In this document: piece by piece, positions 15,085 through 29,138 of the stretch | Position numbering within the stretch: position 1 is the first letter of the stretch | Layout: every line of letters begins with the position of its first letter | From: Camarhynchus parvulus | Lineage: Eukaryota; Chordata; Aves; Passeriformes; Thraupidae | Assembly (NCBI RefSeq): GCF_901933205.1 | Contig: NC_044590.1 | Span: 4,417,501-4,481,500 of the forward strand | Direction: 5' to 3' | DNA length: 64,000 bases | Position numbers and translations under genes: made by a program | The notes under the pieces: generated by a model | The model's input: only the letters and a program-made list of their open reading frames with translations | The model's database searches: none | Told to the model about the DNA's origin: nothing

Positions 15085-15395
15085 TTTCAACCTAGACCAA
15101 GAGGATTTAGCCCTAATTTAATATATTCTTTTCAACATTTTTGCTCCCCAGACCCTGTATTAGATTGCTCCAGCATCTCACTCCTTTATTGGTAAAGGAC
15201 CCACTAATTTCCAACCTAAATTTATTCATGGCCAGTTTATACCCATTTGTTCTTGTGTCAACACTGTCCTTTAGTTTAAATTGCTTCTTTGCCTTCCTAG
15301 TGTTTATCCTCCTGATGTTATTTATAGACAGCAATCATATCTGCTATCAGCCTTCATTTTGCTAGACTAAACAAGCCAGGCTCTTCTCCTGTGAT
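15085..15395 (-). mobile_element. old CR1-type LINE fragment, antisense
   Basis: The stretch resembles the reverse complement of an ancient CR1-like 3' region. It has ACCTAAATTTATTCATGGCC, then CAGTTTATACCCATTTGTTC, ACTGTCCTTTAGTTTAAATT, ATTTATAGACAGCAATCATA and CTAGACTAAACAAGCCAGGC. The last block matches the usual antisense CR1 phrase about aaacaagccaagctctt. It is heavily diverged and the boundaries are approximate, especially before 15200. Confidence 0.72.
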
Positions 15396-16674
15396 GGGCT
15401 CTTCAGTGCCAGCACCTGGTTGGATCCAGGGGGCTCAGCAGTGAGCACAAGGGCCTGGCTGGTGCCCAGCATCCCTAGGAGCCCTGGCTGCTTGGCACAG
15501 GGATCAGGATTGCCAGCTGTGCCCTGCTCAGAGCTGCACACAGGGTGTTTGCCCCTTGCTCGGCAGCAGGGAGCTGCTGGGACATGGGGACAGCCCTCCT
15601 TCCTCGTGTCCAAGAGAACAGCTTCCAGGAAAGTTTTGTTTTATTGGTGCCTTGCTGCATTTTCCTGTATTTTGTGCTATTAGATCACATTTTTCTATTA
15701 TGCTGTTACCTTCTTCCAAGCTGCCATTCCTTCTGTACAAGGCACCTGTTTAACCAAGCCCTTGACTAATTTCCCATTAGCCAGCTTAACAAATTCCTTC
15801 AACCAATTCCCATCTTCTGGAGTTCAGCTGATGTATTTCTTTGGGGCACTGTGTGAGATGACTGACAGAAGAACAGATAGATTAGATCTGCCACAGTTCC
15901 TTTAATTATTCCTTCCTTCATAATTTTTTCCTTTAAAAGTCCTTCTTAGTTTTTGGATCATACTAAAAGCTCTGCACTCATCAGGATGAGTTTTTTTCCT
16001 TGGCTGGAATAGAAACAGCACATTTGCTTTGCTGTAGCATGAAGATCTGTTAGATTTATTAGAAACACTTGCCACAGGACCTCCCACAGGCTTCAGTGGG
16101 GCTGGGTTTTTAGTCTAGACCCCCTTGGGCCACAGACTCATTTCCTGAGTTCCCCAGCATCACCATCAGAGCAAACATACAATAAATGTTAGAACCATTT
16201 TGCTTTGCCTCTATGCTGTAGTTTCTGCCCTGTGCTATTTAAAATGTCATTTTTGCAAAGAAAGAGAATAGAAGAATTATTCTCTATGATCAAAATGCCA
16301 TCAAGAAAATGTCTCTCATGCTTGGGGGTATGAGGCTGCCTTTTTTTTTTTTTAATAGTCGTAACAATAATAATATTATTAGGACAACAAACTGAGATGC
16401 CCCTGGAGATGATGTGACAAATTGGAAGGACATGCTGAAATTGAAATTGATTGAATAGTTCAATAAAATCAGCTTAATGCACAAAAGCAAAAAGATTAGC
16501 TAGAGAAAAACAAAAAACCAGTAATTTGTTATCTGCTGGGGCCAATCTCACCAGAGATTGAATTAGTTATAAACTAAAACTGGGCACTTGAAAGGAGCAC
16601 CCCTGTATGCCCACAGTGCTGGAGCCTTTGGGATGGAGCTGGATGTGGATGGAAACCTGAAGGTTTGGCAGATC

Positions 16675-16780
16675 AGATCTCAGACTGTTTCGATTTGGGG
16701 GACTTGGCAATGTTGGCTTTATGGCTGGACTTCATTGTAAAGGTCTTTTCTAACCTAGATATTTCTCTGATTTCCTATGT
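16675..16780 (+). mobile_element. CR1 LINE 3'-end fragment, diverged
   Basis: The block GACTTGGCAATGTTGGCTTT followed by ATGGCTGGACTTCATTGTAA and AGGTCTTTTCTAACCTAGAT parallels the CR1 3' end (tggttggactcgatgatctt ... aaggtcttttccaacc). A decayed tail, TTTCTCTGATTTC, follows. It is roughly 100 bp, older than the copy at 1740, and its 5' boundary is uncertain. Confidence 0.75.
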
Positions 16781-18630
16781 CTGCGTTCTGTACAGCTTCC
16801 CACACCATTCTCCATGTGAAAATCCACTTTTGCTCTAAACACAGTAGTTTTGTGTTCAGTTGGTGGAAATGAGTGCAGCTTTGGGGATGTCTCTGGGGTT
16901 CCCCCAGCAGCTCATTTCTGATGTGTACCCAGTGCTATCCTGAGATCCAGCACCTCTCCAACATGTGCATTCCCATCATGGTCCTGCCTGATCACTCCAT
17001 TCCTTTGGGATCTGCTGAAATTCCCACATTTTCTCACCAGGCTTGGACTGTCTGAACTTGTTGCACAAATGCTGTGTTCCTTTGCCATCCCTCCCTTCTT
17101 TCCATCCTTCTACACCAGCTCCTTGTGGCTGGTACATTTGCACATTATAATAAATTCTGGCCATTTTCCTTCTCTTTTTTTTTGTTGTATGATCTGATCA
17201 ACATCTTTCTTTTAAACTTCTCTAATTTAATGCTCTGAATTTGTGGGGTTTTTTTATTAACATTACAGAGCTCAGGGAACAGTGCTTTGTTAAAGAAAGC
17301 AACTCTGTTGTAAACCTGGGGTCTGTGAGTACACGCACACAGATGTGTTTTTCTCATTTATGTGAAATCTGATTGCTGCTACTTTTTTAAGTATCCTCCC
17401 CACTTCTATGATTTAAACCTTCTGTTATTTAAACCAGAGTATTTGGCCTGCTAGGAAATACCTCCATCAGCTTCCCAGGTAGTCTATAACAGAGAATAAG
17501 GAAGGAAAAGCTAGATGTGAAATAGAAATTACATTCACTAATAAGGACATTTCAGCCTTGTGCCGTGCTTTACAAATGGAGTAATGAACAGAACCTTCTT
17601 GCATGAGCCAAAACAAGGGCTAACAATAGTTTCTCCCTCATGTTTTATTATACAAGATAGGAAGAGATAATGAAAGTGCATTTCCATAATATATTCCAGT
17701 TGCAAGGTGCTGATGGATCCCTAAGTGTGATGTCTTGTCAATTTAGCAGGTCAATTAAAAGCCCTGGAATCAAGATAAAGCTAAAATGCAGATCTCTTAT
17801 TCTGGCAACTCAGAAGAATTAAAGAACTGAGGCAGTTACAGCACTTCAAGGATGTTTATATGGGAATAAAGAGACCTAATTGACCTAATTCTTGCCCTTT
17901 GAAACTTCAGAGGACATTTGACATTTTACACACAAAGCACTGGCACCTTGAAGGAGCAGCCCTGGTCCCTGAGCTGTGTTCTGGGGGCAGTTGGTCTTTC
18001 CTTGCACCCAAGTCCCTCCACCTGACTTCACAAAAAAGCTTTTCCTGCATAAAATTCTGCCTCCACTTGGTTTGCACACCTTTGGGGCTCTCTGATGTGC
18101 CCCCTGCAGCCTTAAGGAGCAGGGTTGTGTTGAGCTTTTGCCTGGATCCTTCTCTGGTTCTCCTGCCTCCCTTTGCCCACTTTCCAGGAGAGGAGCTTTG
18201 CTTTCCCATCTGCCTGTAGAGTGCTCTGTGAGCATGACAGTAATCAACAGTAAATTCCACAAGTCTAAATGAAAATTTGTTGTTGAGGCCAGTTGTAAAG
18301 ATCAGGAGAGTTCTCTTGATGCAGGCAGATATTCCTAAGTAAAGAGATCCCAGGAAGATATGTACACATGCAACATCAGATGGCCTCTCCTCTTTTATTC
18401 AGGTTTATTTTCCAGTTGCATTGACTTACAGCATCCTTTAGAACTTCACTGTGTGATTTTTATGGCTGGCTCTGTGAGGTTTGTTCCTTTGAGAGCTGTG
18501 TGGTAGGGGGTGCTCAGGAATTTAAATTAGTTCTGCTGAACTGCTGTTTATTGCACTGAATTATTTTTTTCTTCCATACTGGACTTAAATTCTCCTTATT
18601 TACCAAGATTGTGGTAAGGATTGAAACACG

Positions 18631-18650
18631 AAAAGCATTTTAATGCTTTT
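18631..18650. repeat. near-perfect 20-bp inverted repeat
   Basis: AAAAGCATT and AATGCTTTT form a 9-bp perfect stem around a 2-base centre, about 430 bp upstream of the exon 8 acceptor. It is too AT-rich and short to be assigned a role. Confidence 0.7.
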
Positions 18651-19014
18651 TGGGCGTCAAACTGTGTGAGCAGAACGAGCTGGAGGGCTGCCAGGCAATG
18701 TTGATGTCAATTTTGGGGGTATAATGTTCTTAGCAATGTTTTTGGTGAAAACACATGAACAAAACTTTTACTGGTTTTCAGAAGACAGAAGCTAATGTTG
18801 CAGAAAATACTTAAAAGTTAATAAAAATGTCAGCTTCAACCAGGGAATTTTGCCCATAAGACTTTTATTTTCCCGTGAGACAGGTGAGGTCCACGAATGT
18901 GTGCAAAAATCACTTCAAAAATGATGCAGAAAATTTTTTTTTTTTTTTACTAACATTTTTAATCCAATTAGCTTCTTAGTCTACTTAAAGATCACACTTG
19001 TATATGGAAAGTAA

Positions 19015-19239
<225 letters not shown>

Positions 19240-22200
19240 TGATGCATGCACACACTGCTTTTAACTCATGGGTGTTGGTATCTGCTGTCTCTCCAAGCTG
19301 CTCGGGCAGATAGCAGGAACTCTGATGGATAACTGTGGAATAAAGACTTTCAGGCGAGAAAAAGGAAAAAGATTGATTCATGAACCAGCAAAACTATTTG
19401 GTGAATGATTTGGCCAAGGCACTGAAGGAGCAGAAATAACGTGGCAAACAGCCCATGTCTGATTGCACCAAAGAGGATGCAGTTGTTTCATAGCAATTGG
19501 CTGTAGACATATCAGGGTTATTAATACTTCTGAGTGAAATCCTGAGCAGTGAGAGATATTTGGGGTTTATGGCTTGGATATGATTTCAAGAGGGCTGTAA
19601 GTGCTCTAAATGGTAGCAGGTAGCTGGTAAAATTTGTATTTCACTGATAGCTCTAACAGATGTATTTGTGTGTGCTGGCAGTAAATGTGTAGACATTCTT
19701 CAGTACATCTGGTTTTAATCAGTTAAAGATTTTTCTTATGTTCTATTAGCAGAGTCTTCTCTTCTGTTCTCATGTGTTCCAAGGTATTCCTGGAGGGCAA
19801 GGGGAAAAAAAACAGAGATTGCAAATGACAAATTTTTAGAGCTGGTTAAGGTAAAAATGAAGATTTGAAAGGTGAAATGATGTGGTCTGGTTCATTCCAG
19901 CCTTCATAATCCATAGATGTAGAACATCTGAAATGTGCATGGTAAATTTAGAAATCACAGAGCAGTGCAGAGGTCTATATGCTAATAAATGGGAAGTGCT
20001 TGTGTACCCCCTGTCTGTATTCATATGAGGGTCAACAAGGAGCAGTAAGTGATGTATCTTAAATAGGCATCAAATCCTTTCAAATACAGGTGGTCTAACT
20101 TCTTTGTGCTCAAGTCACTGAACATCCTTGGAGGAATGTTTTTATTATTTATATAATTCTGAACTTTCATTCCGTCCTAAAGGGTCTCTAAATATTTATT
20201 AGCATAGGACCAAAGTTTCCACTTAGTTATACTCTTACAAACTGCAGATATGTCACAGAACTCAGGGAAGTCATGCAGAGCCCAGTTTATGCCCCTGTGG
20301 ACCCAAACTGGATTCATGTCAGTTCTGGAGTCTGGGTCCTTCCTTCCCATCTCCATGGGGAGCTGGGCTTGGGGCTATGACATGCTCAGCTCCCAGACAG
20401 CATTTTCTCACACAGTGACTTGGACATAGGTTCTAAGAAGAAAAAAAGGCACCAAATTCCTCCTGAGTCTCAGCAAAGTGGACACCCAACATGTTTTCAG
20501 GTCTGGGGATCAATCCCCAGGCTGTGCTGCTGCTGCAGTGGATGTATCAGCACACGTGTGCTGTGTGTCCATCATGGATACTCCAATATTTCTGCTGTAA
20601 AATTGTGGTTAAACATCTCTTTCAATATGGTACAATTATTATGGAGAGCCATAAAAATACAGCACGGGTCTTGGGCTTTGTGGTCCATTCTCCTGCCAGG
20701 ACAGAATTATTCTCTCTGGAAGGAGGTTTGTGCCTGTGGGGCTGCAGGACCTTGCACCACAGCACTGCCACAGCTCCCTGGTGTGTGCGGGGACTTTATT
20801 CTGCCAGGTAAATGCTTCTCTGCCCTCCCTTTGAGTGAAAAAGGAATGACATCTAGTGGCCATGTCACTTCAGCACAGGTTGTTCGCATGACCCAGGCCG
20901 TGGGGTCCTTGTCTCCAGTGCAGGTTGGGAGGTGAAGTTTTGGGGACCAGGGTGAGCTGGGTCAGGGTTCCTTGCACGAGCACATTGGTGCCTTCTGCAG
21001 GGCAGCATCCCTTCCAGATGTGTAGTATTTTAATGGCACTTTTCAAAGCTGATGGAAGGTGGGATAATGGAAATTTTCTTTCAGGTGAATTCTGAGTATT
21101 TAATGTCTCGGTGTGTATTAAACCTGGAAGGAATAAAAGCCATCAAGAGAATTACCCATAGAATTGTGTTAAATGGATTAGAAAATGCTAGTTTTCCTCT
21201 AAGCAGAGTTGATGTGTACCATTATTTCTCTAATTTCACTCATTGAATAAAGAGTTTTGCAAGGGCCAAAGGGCTTTACACAGTGGCACATGGGACTTCT
21301 CTATAAAGAGTTGAGAACCAAGGGTGTTTTACAATAATACTTTGTGATTCTATGGAAACAAATATCTTTGATATACTCCTGGGTATAGCCAGGCTGAATT
21401 TCATGTGAGTATGAAAGTATAATATGTTTTTTCTCTTACTGGCAGAGGGAACAGCGTCAGGCTGATGAGTTTCTTTAAGCCTGAGCTGAATCTCCTCGCT
21501 GTCCTCAAATAGTCTGATCTGCATTTTAACACCTCTAAAAAAATAGCAAAAATCACTTTCCAGGAAATCTATAGCTCCTCAGAGAGTGAGAAAGCCCATG
21601 GTCTCTTTTAAGTCTGTGGACTGTTTGGAGAGATATTGTATATTTTTATTTTAAATAGTTGTATTGAGATGCTGCTGTAAAAACAAAAATAGACTGAATA
21701 ACTGAAACTGTGGCTTGCTCTTGGCAAGCAGCCAGATGAGAGGAACTCAGGAGCTGTATTCATCCCAGACAGATACAGAGGCCCACCCTATAGAGCTCTT
21801 AAATTACCTGTCATTCAGCCAGGGTGGTTTCAGACTTAATCGTTTCTGGATGGGAATGTAGCTCAGGAGGACACTGCACCATGCTGGTGTCACAGCTCAT
21901 GTATTCAGCAGCAGGAATTAATGTTGCTGTGTAAAATTTAACAACAGGATGGGAGAGAGGAAGGCATCCACTGTGATGGTCAAGAGAGTCAGGGCACGTC
22001 TGCAGCAAGCACAGGGCAGGGGGACGGGGCTGAGTGCATGGACCACATGCAGGTTCAGACACAGGCACAGCAATGCCAGAGTGGCACAGCCAGCAGAGGT
22101 GTGGTGGTGAATGGACATCCAAAATACCAGATGGGCTGGCATCAAAGTGTACTGCTGGATGAGAGGTGGTAAAAGAGCGATAAAATTACAGAGAAGATCC

Positions 22201-24754
22201 TTAAAGGTACAAAATGAAGATTTTATAAAGTAAAATTCCAGAATTCCGGGGTGCTTCCATGAAAACTGATGTCAGTGGGTTTCACATCCTTTGGTCCATC
22301 ACCTGAAAGGCAGGAGAAGAAGGAGCCCCACCTTCTCAAACAAAGGGTTCTGAAATTACATGGGAGGATGGAAATCAGCGTCCTTGGATGAAACAATTTG
22401 GAACTCAAGTCTGCTGTTAACTCTAAGGCCAGTCTCCATCAGCCTGGCCAGTCCTGACAGCTGTGGGAATTACCGGCAGCAAGCTGCAAGGCACTGGGCA
22501 CAGCGAGGACCAGGTGCCTGCTCTGGTCCTGTCCCGCTCTTTTTTGTGATGGTGAATGGCTGTTTTGATCTGCAGTGCTACCTGTGCCTGTGCTGAGAAT
22601 CATCAGAGAGCAGCCAGCAGTGGGGAAGTGTCTCCTGAGAGACACCACAAGAGTGGAGCATCCCTTGAAACACTATAAACATCACAGGCAGCTGTTTGGG
22701 GCATTTTTAATGGTTTAATGCAGGATTGTGACCCAGGGAATGCTCTTCTGGCTATCTAAGGGACTTCAGCCTGTCCACAGTGTTGTATTCTTCATGTGAC
22801 ATTGCTGCTTGCAAAAATTAATGAAGGGAGGCAACTCTTCCCTCTGCAAAAGAGGAGAGGTAGCACTGACTCCTCAAAGTGCCCAACCAGCCCATGCCCA
22901 CAGGCTCTGGGTCAGATGCCATAGAAAAGGGTATTTTAGTCCCCCATGCCCAAGTTTTCTGTGACTCATTCATTTCTGTGGATGTTTCGGTGGATTTTGC
23001 ACCTGCCAAGTCACCAAGCTATTGTAAAATATTGACATTTTAACTGGACTGTGTTACAAAGGCTTTGTAGGAATTTTTACTGGCTCTTTTACTGTTGTAA
23101 GATGAAGGTATCACTGTGCCCTCCATTATCCAGAGTCCTTGTTACTTATAACAGGGCCATGTCCTCTGACATGTCTTAATTATGGGGAAATTCCTCAGTC
23201 TCCCTTCAAATATTTATCTCCTGTGAGCAAGTGGGTTGTGGTTTTTCCATATTAATATGGATCCATAGCCTCTGGTCAGATGCTTACCTCAGATACAGGG
23301 GATGCAGTGAAATTAGAGTTGGTATTTCAGAGATTAAAAGTCAGCTGAGATAGAACAATGCTGGATAGTCTCGGGTTTTTATAAGATTGAAGTATCTTTC
23401 TTGCTCACAGGAGGAACACCTTTAATTCCAGTGAAATCTTTAACTCCTCTCAGGCAGGATGCCCTTTCCAGTCTGACCCATGATACTGTTAATAGCCATT
23501 CAAGGATTTCCACTTTATCTAAGAAAATGCATAATCAGAGGGGAGGAGAAGTGAAAGAAATCCATGCCCACACTTGACTCATTCAAAGTCTATTTTTATC
23601 ATATTCAATCAGGAACAATCAGGCACAGAGAGGAGACGCAGATGAATTTGCATGATCAGACTTCTGTGTCTGAAATGTTAATTAAAAGTTATTTTAAATT
23701 TGCCTACTGTGCAGAACTTGTTTTTATAGTAGCCCATGTAAGGAAAATATTATTTCACAGGGCTAAAGTGCTCATGATTACTTGAGTTTGTGGATTCTTG
23801 GGAAAACCTGCCTGGCAATCAACCCCTCAAAAAAAAAATTGGAGGGAAATAAAGGGAAGAAAGAAACTGGGCTATTCAAGTTCTTTAATCTCCTGAGCCT
23901 TAGGAGGTCTTATTTTAAGCTACTTTAAAATTTGCCCTTTGTCACTGCTTTGAGAATCTCCTCGTCCAAAGCCGAATCCAGTGGAGTCGGTTTTAAAGAG
24001 GCAGCTCTGGGACAGCATCCCCTTCCCTGCCTCGCTGGCTGATCCTGACACTGAGCTAGGAACAGCTCCAAAGGTTTAGGACTGGACTGTTGGAGATGGG
24101 TGGGTGCTTCCCAGCTCACAGGGCAGTGCTGGGCTTTGCTGGCCAAAGACTGGCTGAACTCAAAGCAGAGCTGCTGGTGAGGAGTAACCTGGATTCAGAG
24201 AGGCTGTGCTGGGGCAGGAGGGACCTGTTTCTGGGTAAGGTTAATCTGGTTTCAACATGGACTTGGCTAATCAGTGAAGGAGCAAGTCCTTGTTGCGAGC
24301 ACATTGGGAAAAGCAGTTCTTGCCAGTTTCTACCTGGCCTGTGTAATGAATATTGTCAGAGCAGGCTCACCCCTGGCTGCTGCAGTGAGGCTGAGTTAGC
24401 CTGGCTCGTGCTGGGCTGGGTCAGGCAGTGCTGGAAGCTGCAGAGAACAGCCCAGTGCTTCCTGCACAAAGGAACACAGAGAGAGACCCAGGTTAAAAGG
24501 GCTTCTTGGTTTTGGCACCACACTGCCAAAAATGTCTGACCTTTCTCTGTGCAGGTGTCCTGGTTCCTCGAGTGCTGTGGGAGGTGTTAATGAGCCCATT
24601 CTGAGCAGTGCTTTGGAATTTGAGAGTGAAGATGCTCTTGGAGCATCCCTGCCCTGCTGGCATTGCCTTCACCAGAAATAGTTCTTCCTTCTCCCATTCT
24701 CATGTTTCCTTCCCATTTTCTCTCCCCTGTGATTTACCAGTGTACATTTGTATT

Positions 24755-24945
24755 TCATTCCATGAAGCAAAACAAGCCAAGATCCTCCAACCCCTTCTGC
24801 TTTACAGCTTCCCTTCCCTGGTTATCTTGCTGACCCTGCTGTGCTCCACACTCTGCTCAGTTTTCATTCTTCTGACCCAATTTGGATATAGTAATCCAGT
24901 TTCAGTGCCTTAAACAAGGGCATTAGTATTTCCTTTTTCACAGCC
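24755..24945 (-). mobile_element. old CR1-type LINE fragment, antisense
   Basis: The order AAGCAAAACAAGCCAAGATC, CCTGGTTATCTTGCTGACCC, TGCTCAGTTTTCATTCTTCT, GATATAGTAATCCAGTTTCA and GTGCCTTAAACAAGGGCATT mirrors the antisense 3' region of CR1 elements (aaacaagccaagctctt, ctgatcatcctggtggccc, gtgccttgtacaa). It is strongly diverged and the ends are approximate. It covers the element segment just past the one seen at 15085-15395. Confidence 0.72.
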
Positions 24946-27800
24946 ATGGTGTAGCTCTCACTTAGCCTCCTGCTCTGTGAACTTGCCAAAATTGTGGAAA
25001 CAAAGCAAACAAGCATAACCTAAAATTGTATTCCCTGTTCTGAATGTGTTTGTTCTCACATTCATTGTTTGTTTGAGGAGAGAAAATAGCTGTGCATCAA
25101 CCTATGCAAGAGCAGCACTGCACAGAAATAGCTGATGTGAACTGTAAAAATGTGACTTTTTTGCAAGTTGGGTGAATGCTTTGCCTGGGCTCCAGCCCCC
25201 TCAGTCAGATCCTGCTGAGCTCCATTTGCAACGGTGAGCTTCAAAATAGCAAAGTAGCAGGGAAAAAAACCTCAGCTCTTCCTTCAGGCTGAAAGATTGT
25301 GACTTCCAAGTGACTGGGATGCAAAGATGCAAATAGGTCTGCTTTGGAGAAATGATATTTAATGGTCGTAGGAAACCAAAATCTGCATCCACGTCAGGCT
25401 GCCTTGGGGTTTCCTAAACACATTTATAGGCAGATGTAGCCAGAAGCATTTGGAACACAGGAGTGTTATGAGAAATCCCTTTTACATGCATGCTCATGTT
25501 TTACAAATTCATCTTACGCTGTGGAGGGAGAGCCCAGCAGGAGTGGGATGTCACTGGGATTTCCTACAGGCAGAAAATTGGACCAGGATGCCTTTGAGGG
25601 CTTCCTAAAAAGAGATCTTAACAGGCTGATCCAAGAAGAACTGGTGAAAGTGGCTAGCTTGCTATCTCCCAGGAGCTTGGCACGTGTCCATCTGCCTCCT
25701 CCTGTTCCTAGACCCTGGAAAAGATTAAGGGCTTAAATCTTGAGCCCTGTGTACATGACTTGCCAGTGTACAGACTAAAGGTGCATGTGTAGGTGTCCGT
25801 GCAGGTCTCACTGTCCCTGTCACTACCCCTGTGCCATTCAGAAAGTCTGCAGTGACATTTGGATGTAGATTAGCCTGGATCACACACGTTTTTAAATCAT
25901 CAAAACTATGCCCGTGGCATAATTTAGAGGCAGTTGTCACACAAGAACTGAAGTAGGTGGCACAGGTCAGGGCTGGCAAGGGGAAGGACCAGTGCTGTGG
26001 TGAGGGAATGTGCAGGACTGTGCTGTTTTACAGCTGAAGACAAACCCTGAGTTCTGTACAGTCCTGCAGACAGGCTTTATTGTTAAAAATCAATTATGCT
26101 TTCATGGAAATTCCCAGATGACTGTGTTCACTTGCAATTTTCCAGTCAAAACGAGGCTCAGCCAAAGTACCCAGCAAAGCCTGGGCTGTTACAGAGCTGT
26201 CAGCCTCTAACTGAAATAAATTATTATATTCAAGTGAATCAGATATGCCCAGTAGTATTTGGGTATGTGTGCATCTACCTAATTCTGTGTGCATTTCCAT
26301 TAAATATACAGTCAGTGAAGTCTTAAAAACCACAAATCAGTCTAGTTTTCCTAAATAAGACCCCAGTGCTTATAAATTGAAATGGGCTTTCTGCCTCTTG
26401 TTGCATGTCCCGGTGACAACCTTTGCCATGAACAATGAATTTAGATTAAGAATGTTAGGTTGGGAGGCAGCACTAACAAACAGAGCAAAAGGAGAAACAA
26501 TATTCATTCTTCCCATCCTGTTACAGCCTTGTGCTGAACTCACCACAATAATTATTCCAGGTGTTTGCTGTAGACACGCAGGTTAACCGTGATTAGGAAA
26601 TTATTTACACCTTGATCTGCCTTTGGAGTCCAGCTGGCCTTTAGAGATGGATCCCTACCTCAGTGCAAAGCCTGTCCAGTGGGGCTGAGGAGGTGAGATG
26701 CCCACACAGTTTAATTCGGTGAGAGATGAGGGTGATCCCCAGCTCCCAGTGCAGATTCCCTGGGAGCACTGGGGCTTTCCCAGGCGCAGCATCTCTGAGT
26801 GCCTGGAGGTCCTTCCAGTGCTGTGCTAGGGAGCACAAGAAACACTTCCTTCTCTCTTGTGGGCGCTCAACTTTTGTTCTTTATTTTATCACCTCTTTCA
26901 TCTAAAATGAAAGCTATTTCTCACTTCATGAGAAAACAATAATTCCTCATGTCTTAATGAAAAAAGCATCAGCCTCTTCTGTGATGTCTGTTAAGCCTTT
27001 ACACCAGTGTAGAACATGACAGAAAGGATGAGATACCTTTGAGACTGCCAAACAGATAGAGATACAGAGATGTATATGTATAAATAGCAGATATAGATGT
27101 GCATATTGCTGGATCCAAAGCACAGATAGATGCTGATGCCAGGGAAACAGTCATCAATCATATCCAAGTCTCTACTCGCAGATAAATTGTGGTTTATATG
27201 AATTATTCCATTACATTGTGTGGGTATATATGCACTGATTTAAAAGAAAATAGTCATCTTCTTGATAGAAGTCTCTTCCTAATAGACCCCATTAATCAAA
27301 ACCTAAATTTACAGTGCCTTTTGTTTTGTGTATTTCCTTTCAGTACATTCATTTTCAAATTATCACTAAATTAATCATGTACAGAGCTTTAAACTGGCTG
27401 CCACGTGGTAAAGCAGTTCTGGTTCCTCTCCATTACACTGAGCATTAGTTATTAAGGCACAGTTCAAGGCTCTGTTTAGCCTGATTCTGCCCTGAACCTA
27501 ATTGGAATCAGCTAGATACTTCCTTCTAAATGGGTCAGTCACACAGAAAAAGCATCAAATGTAATCTCGAGATTGTGAAATAAAGCAGAGAAAAAGAAAA
27601 AAGAAGATAATTTTATTTCTTCTCATTGATACCTGCCTGGTGGTTAAAAGAAGGATTAAAATGAGGTCATTAAACTTTCCTTGGAGACAAAACCCAGACC
27701 TCAGTGGTAATGTGATTAATCAAATATAAAAGTGAAGCTCTTCTGAATGAATAACTCATTTTTATAGAATATCTAATTACTGAAATGTCGTCTGCTGCAG

Positions 27801-28063
27801 AAAAAAAAAAGGGGGGGGAAATAATTAATTGCAATAACAATTCAAGAAGATAAAGTTTTTCTGAATTAGGTCTACACAAGAAGCTAAATTGAGTTGATTA
27901 AGTAATTTTGGTTTCACGAACACCCTTGATGGAAGTTAGTGGTAATGAATTTTTCAGACCTCAGAAATTGCCAAAGAGCGGTGATTAAAAAAAAACAAAA
28001 ACAGGAACGATAGTTCCATTACAAATTTCAATTTTCTGTCATGAAAAAAAAAATGTGGGGGGG
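27801..28063. repeat. two A-run/G-run junctions about 240 bp apart
   Basis: A10 followed directly by G8 at 27801-27818, and A10-TGT-G7 at 28044-28063. The A-rich tract TTAAAAAAAAACAAAAAC lies between them (about 27985-28003). Flanks do not look repeated beyond these tracts. Low-complexity sequence of this kind is prone to slippage and to assembly error. Confidence 0.8.
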
Positions 28064-28419
28064 AGATATTAAAAAATACTCTATTGGTCTCTCTCAGATT
28101 GGACACATGTAGTACTTGGTGTAAAATCAAGAATAATACAAGCTCCTCTCCATGCTGGAGAGTGTAATCTCAGTGAGCTGGAGCTGCAGCACCTCACAGG
28201 AGGCAGAGGCAGGAGGAGCAGCAGGTTCCATGTGCTGGGCATTCCTGCATGGGTTGCTCCTGGAACCCTCCTGCCTGTGCAGTGCTTCAGCAGCTGTCAC
28301 TCACAGGGTGAGTGGCACATCCATCCTCAGCACCACGGAGACACCTAACAATGCATGGATGTGACACATCAACTGATCTGGCATTTGGCTTTCTAGCCTG
28401 CTGGTTTGTGCAGCTAGGT

Positions 28420-28506
28420 TAATGTTATAATTAATATTGCAATATAATTATATTAGTAATATCATTTAAATTTTCATTAATATTAAATACCATCTAATAT
28501 TATCAA
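28420..28506. repeat. AT-rich low-complexity block
   Basis: About 85 bp made almost wholly of A and T, dominated by TAAT/ATTA-type words (for example TAATATTGCAATATAATTAT). It carries no unit repeat of fixed length. Immediately downstream the composition switches to a C-rich, CpG-containing segment (about 28518-28560). Confidence 0.8.
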
Positions 28507-28971
28507 AGCACAGACAACCCCCGGCCCACGGCAGTGCCCGTCAGCCATCGCTCGCCATCCCCATTTGTCATGAGCCCTCTCATTTGAGCATCTCCAGAGC
28601 TGTCTCCTGGCTCAGTGTCTCATTTAGCAGGGGTTTCTCTCCTCCCCTGTGCAGGATCCAGAGGGAGAAGCCCCTGACCACATCCCCACCCCGTGCTTTC
28701 CATGGAATTGTGCAGTGGGAAGGAGGTTCCAGGCAGGTGTGAGCTACCTGTGTGCAGGGAGGTGTGACGGGGCCACGTGGCACTGACAGAATCTCTGGAG
28801 TCAGAGGAAATGCAGAGGGAGATGCCCTCGTTACTCTGTGCTGTGCTGCCATGGAAATTGCCCTGGGCTGCCCCACCAGATCCCTGTGTGGGGATCAGAT
28901 GCTGTTGCCATCATCTCTGCTGTGTCAGTCAGGCTGCAGTTTCAAGGAGAAATCAGACGCTGATGCTCCTC

Positions 28972-29138
28972 TATCACATATCTACCCATGTTTCTGGCCT
29001 GACATTTTTCCACCTGTAGCATTTCCCTCAAATTTGAATGGTTTCTTGTAGATTTTGTGCCTCTTTCTGCTTTTTGGTTCTATACAAAATATCCTAATTC
29101 TCCTCCTCAACCCAGATCTGGCCTTGGAGAGGCGCATT
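28972..29138. repeat. 167-bp interspersed repeat of unknown family, copy A
   Basis: By eye this aligns with 31085-31250, in the same orientation, with about 15 differences and one single-base indel (roughly 91 percent identity). The shared core includes GACATTTTTCCACCTGTAGC, GAATGGTTTCTTGTAG, TGCCTCTTTCTGCTTTT and CTAATTCTCCTCCTC. Similarity fades on both sides: upstream there is no match beyond TATCACAT, and downstream it ends near CATT. I do not recognise the sequence as CR1. It could be part of an LTR or older element, or a local duplication. Confidence 0.88.

Noticed and set aside
20420..20935. 171-codon open frame on the + strand in intron 8
   Set aside because: Composition is that of random translated intron (many Cys, Trp, Ser), with no family resemblance and no regulatory context.
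27050..27130. Imperfect GATA-like repeats (CAGATAGAGATACAGAGATG, AGATATAGATG, CAGATAGATG)
   Set aside because: Units are irregular in length and spacing, so it is not a true tandem array and there is no support for a regulatory cluster.
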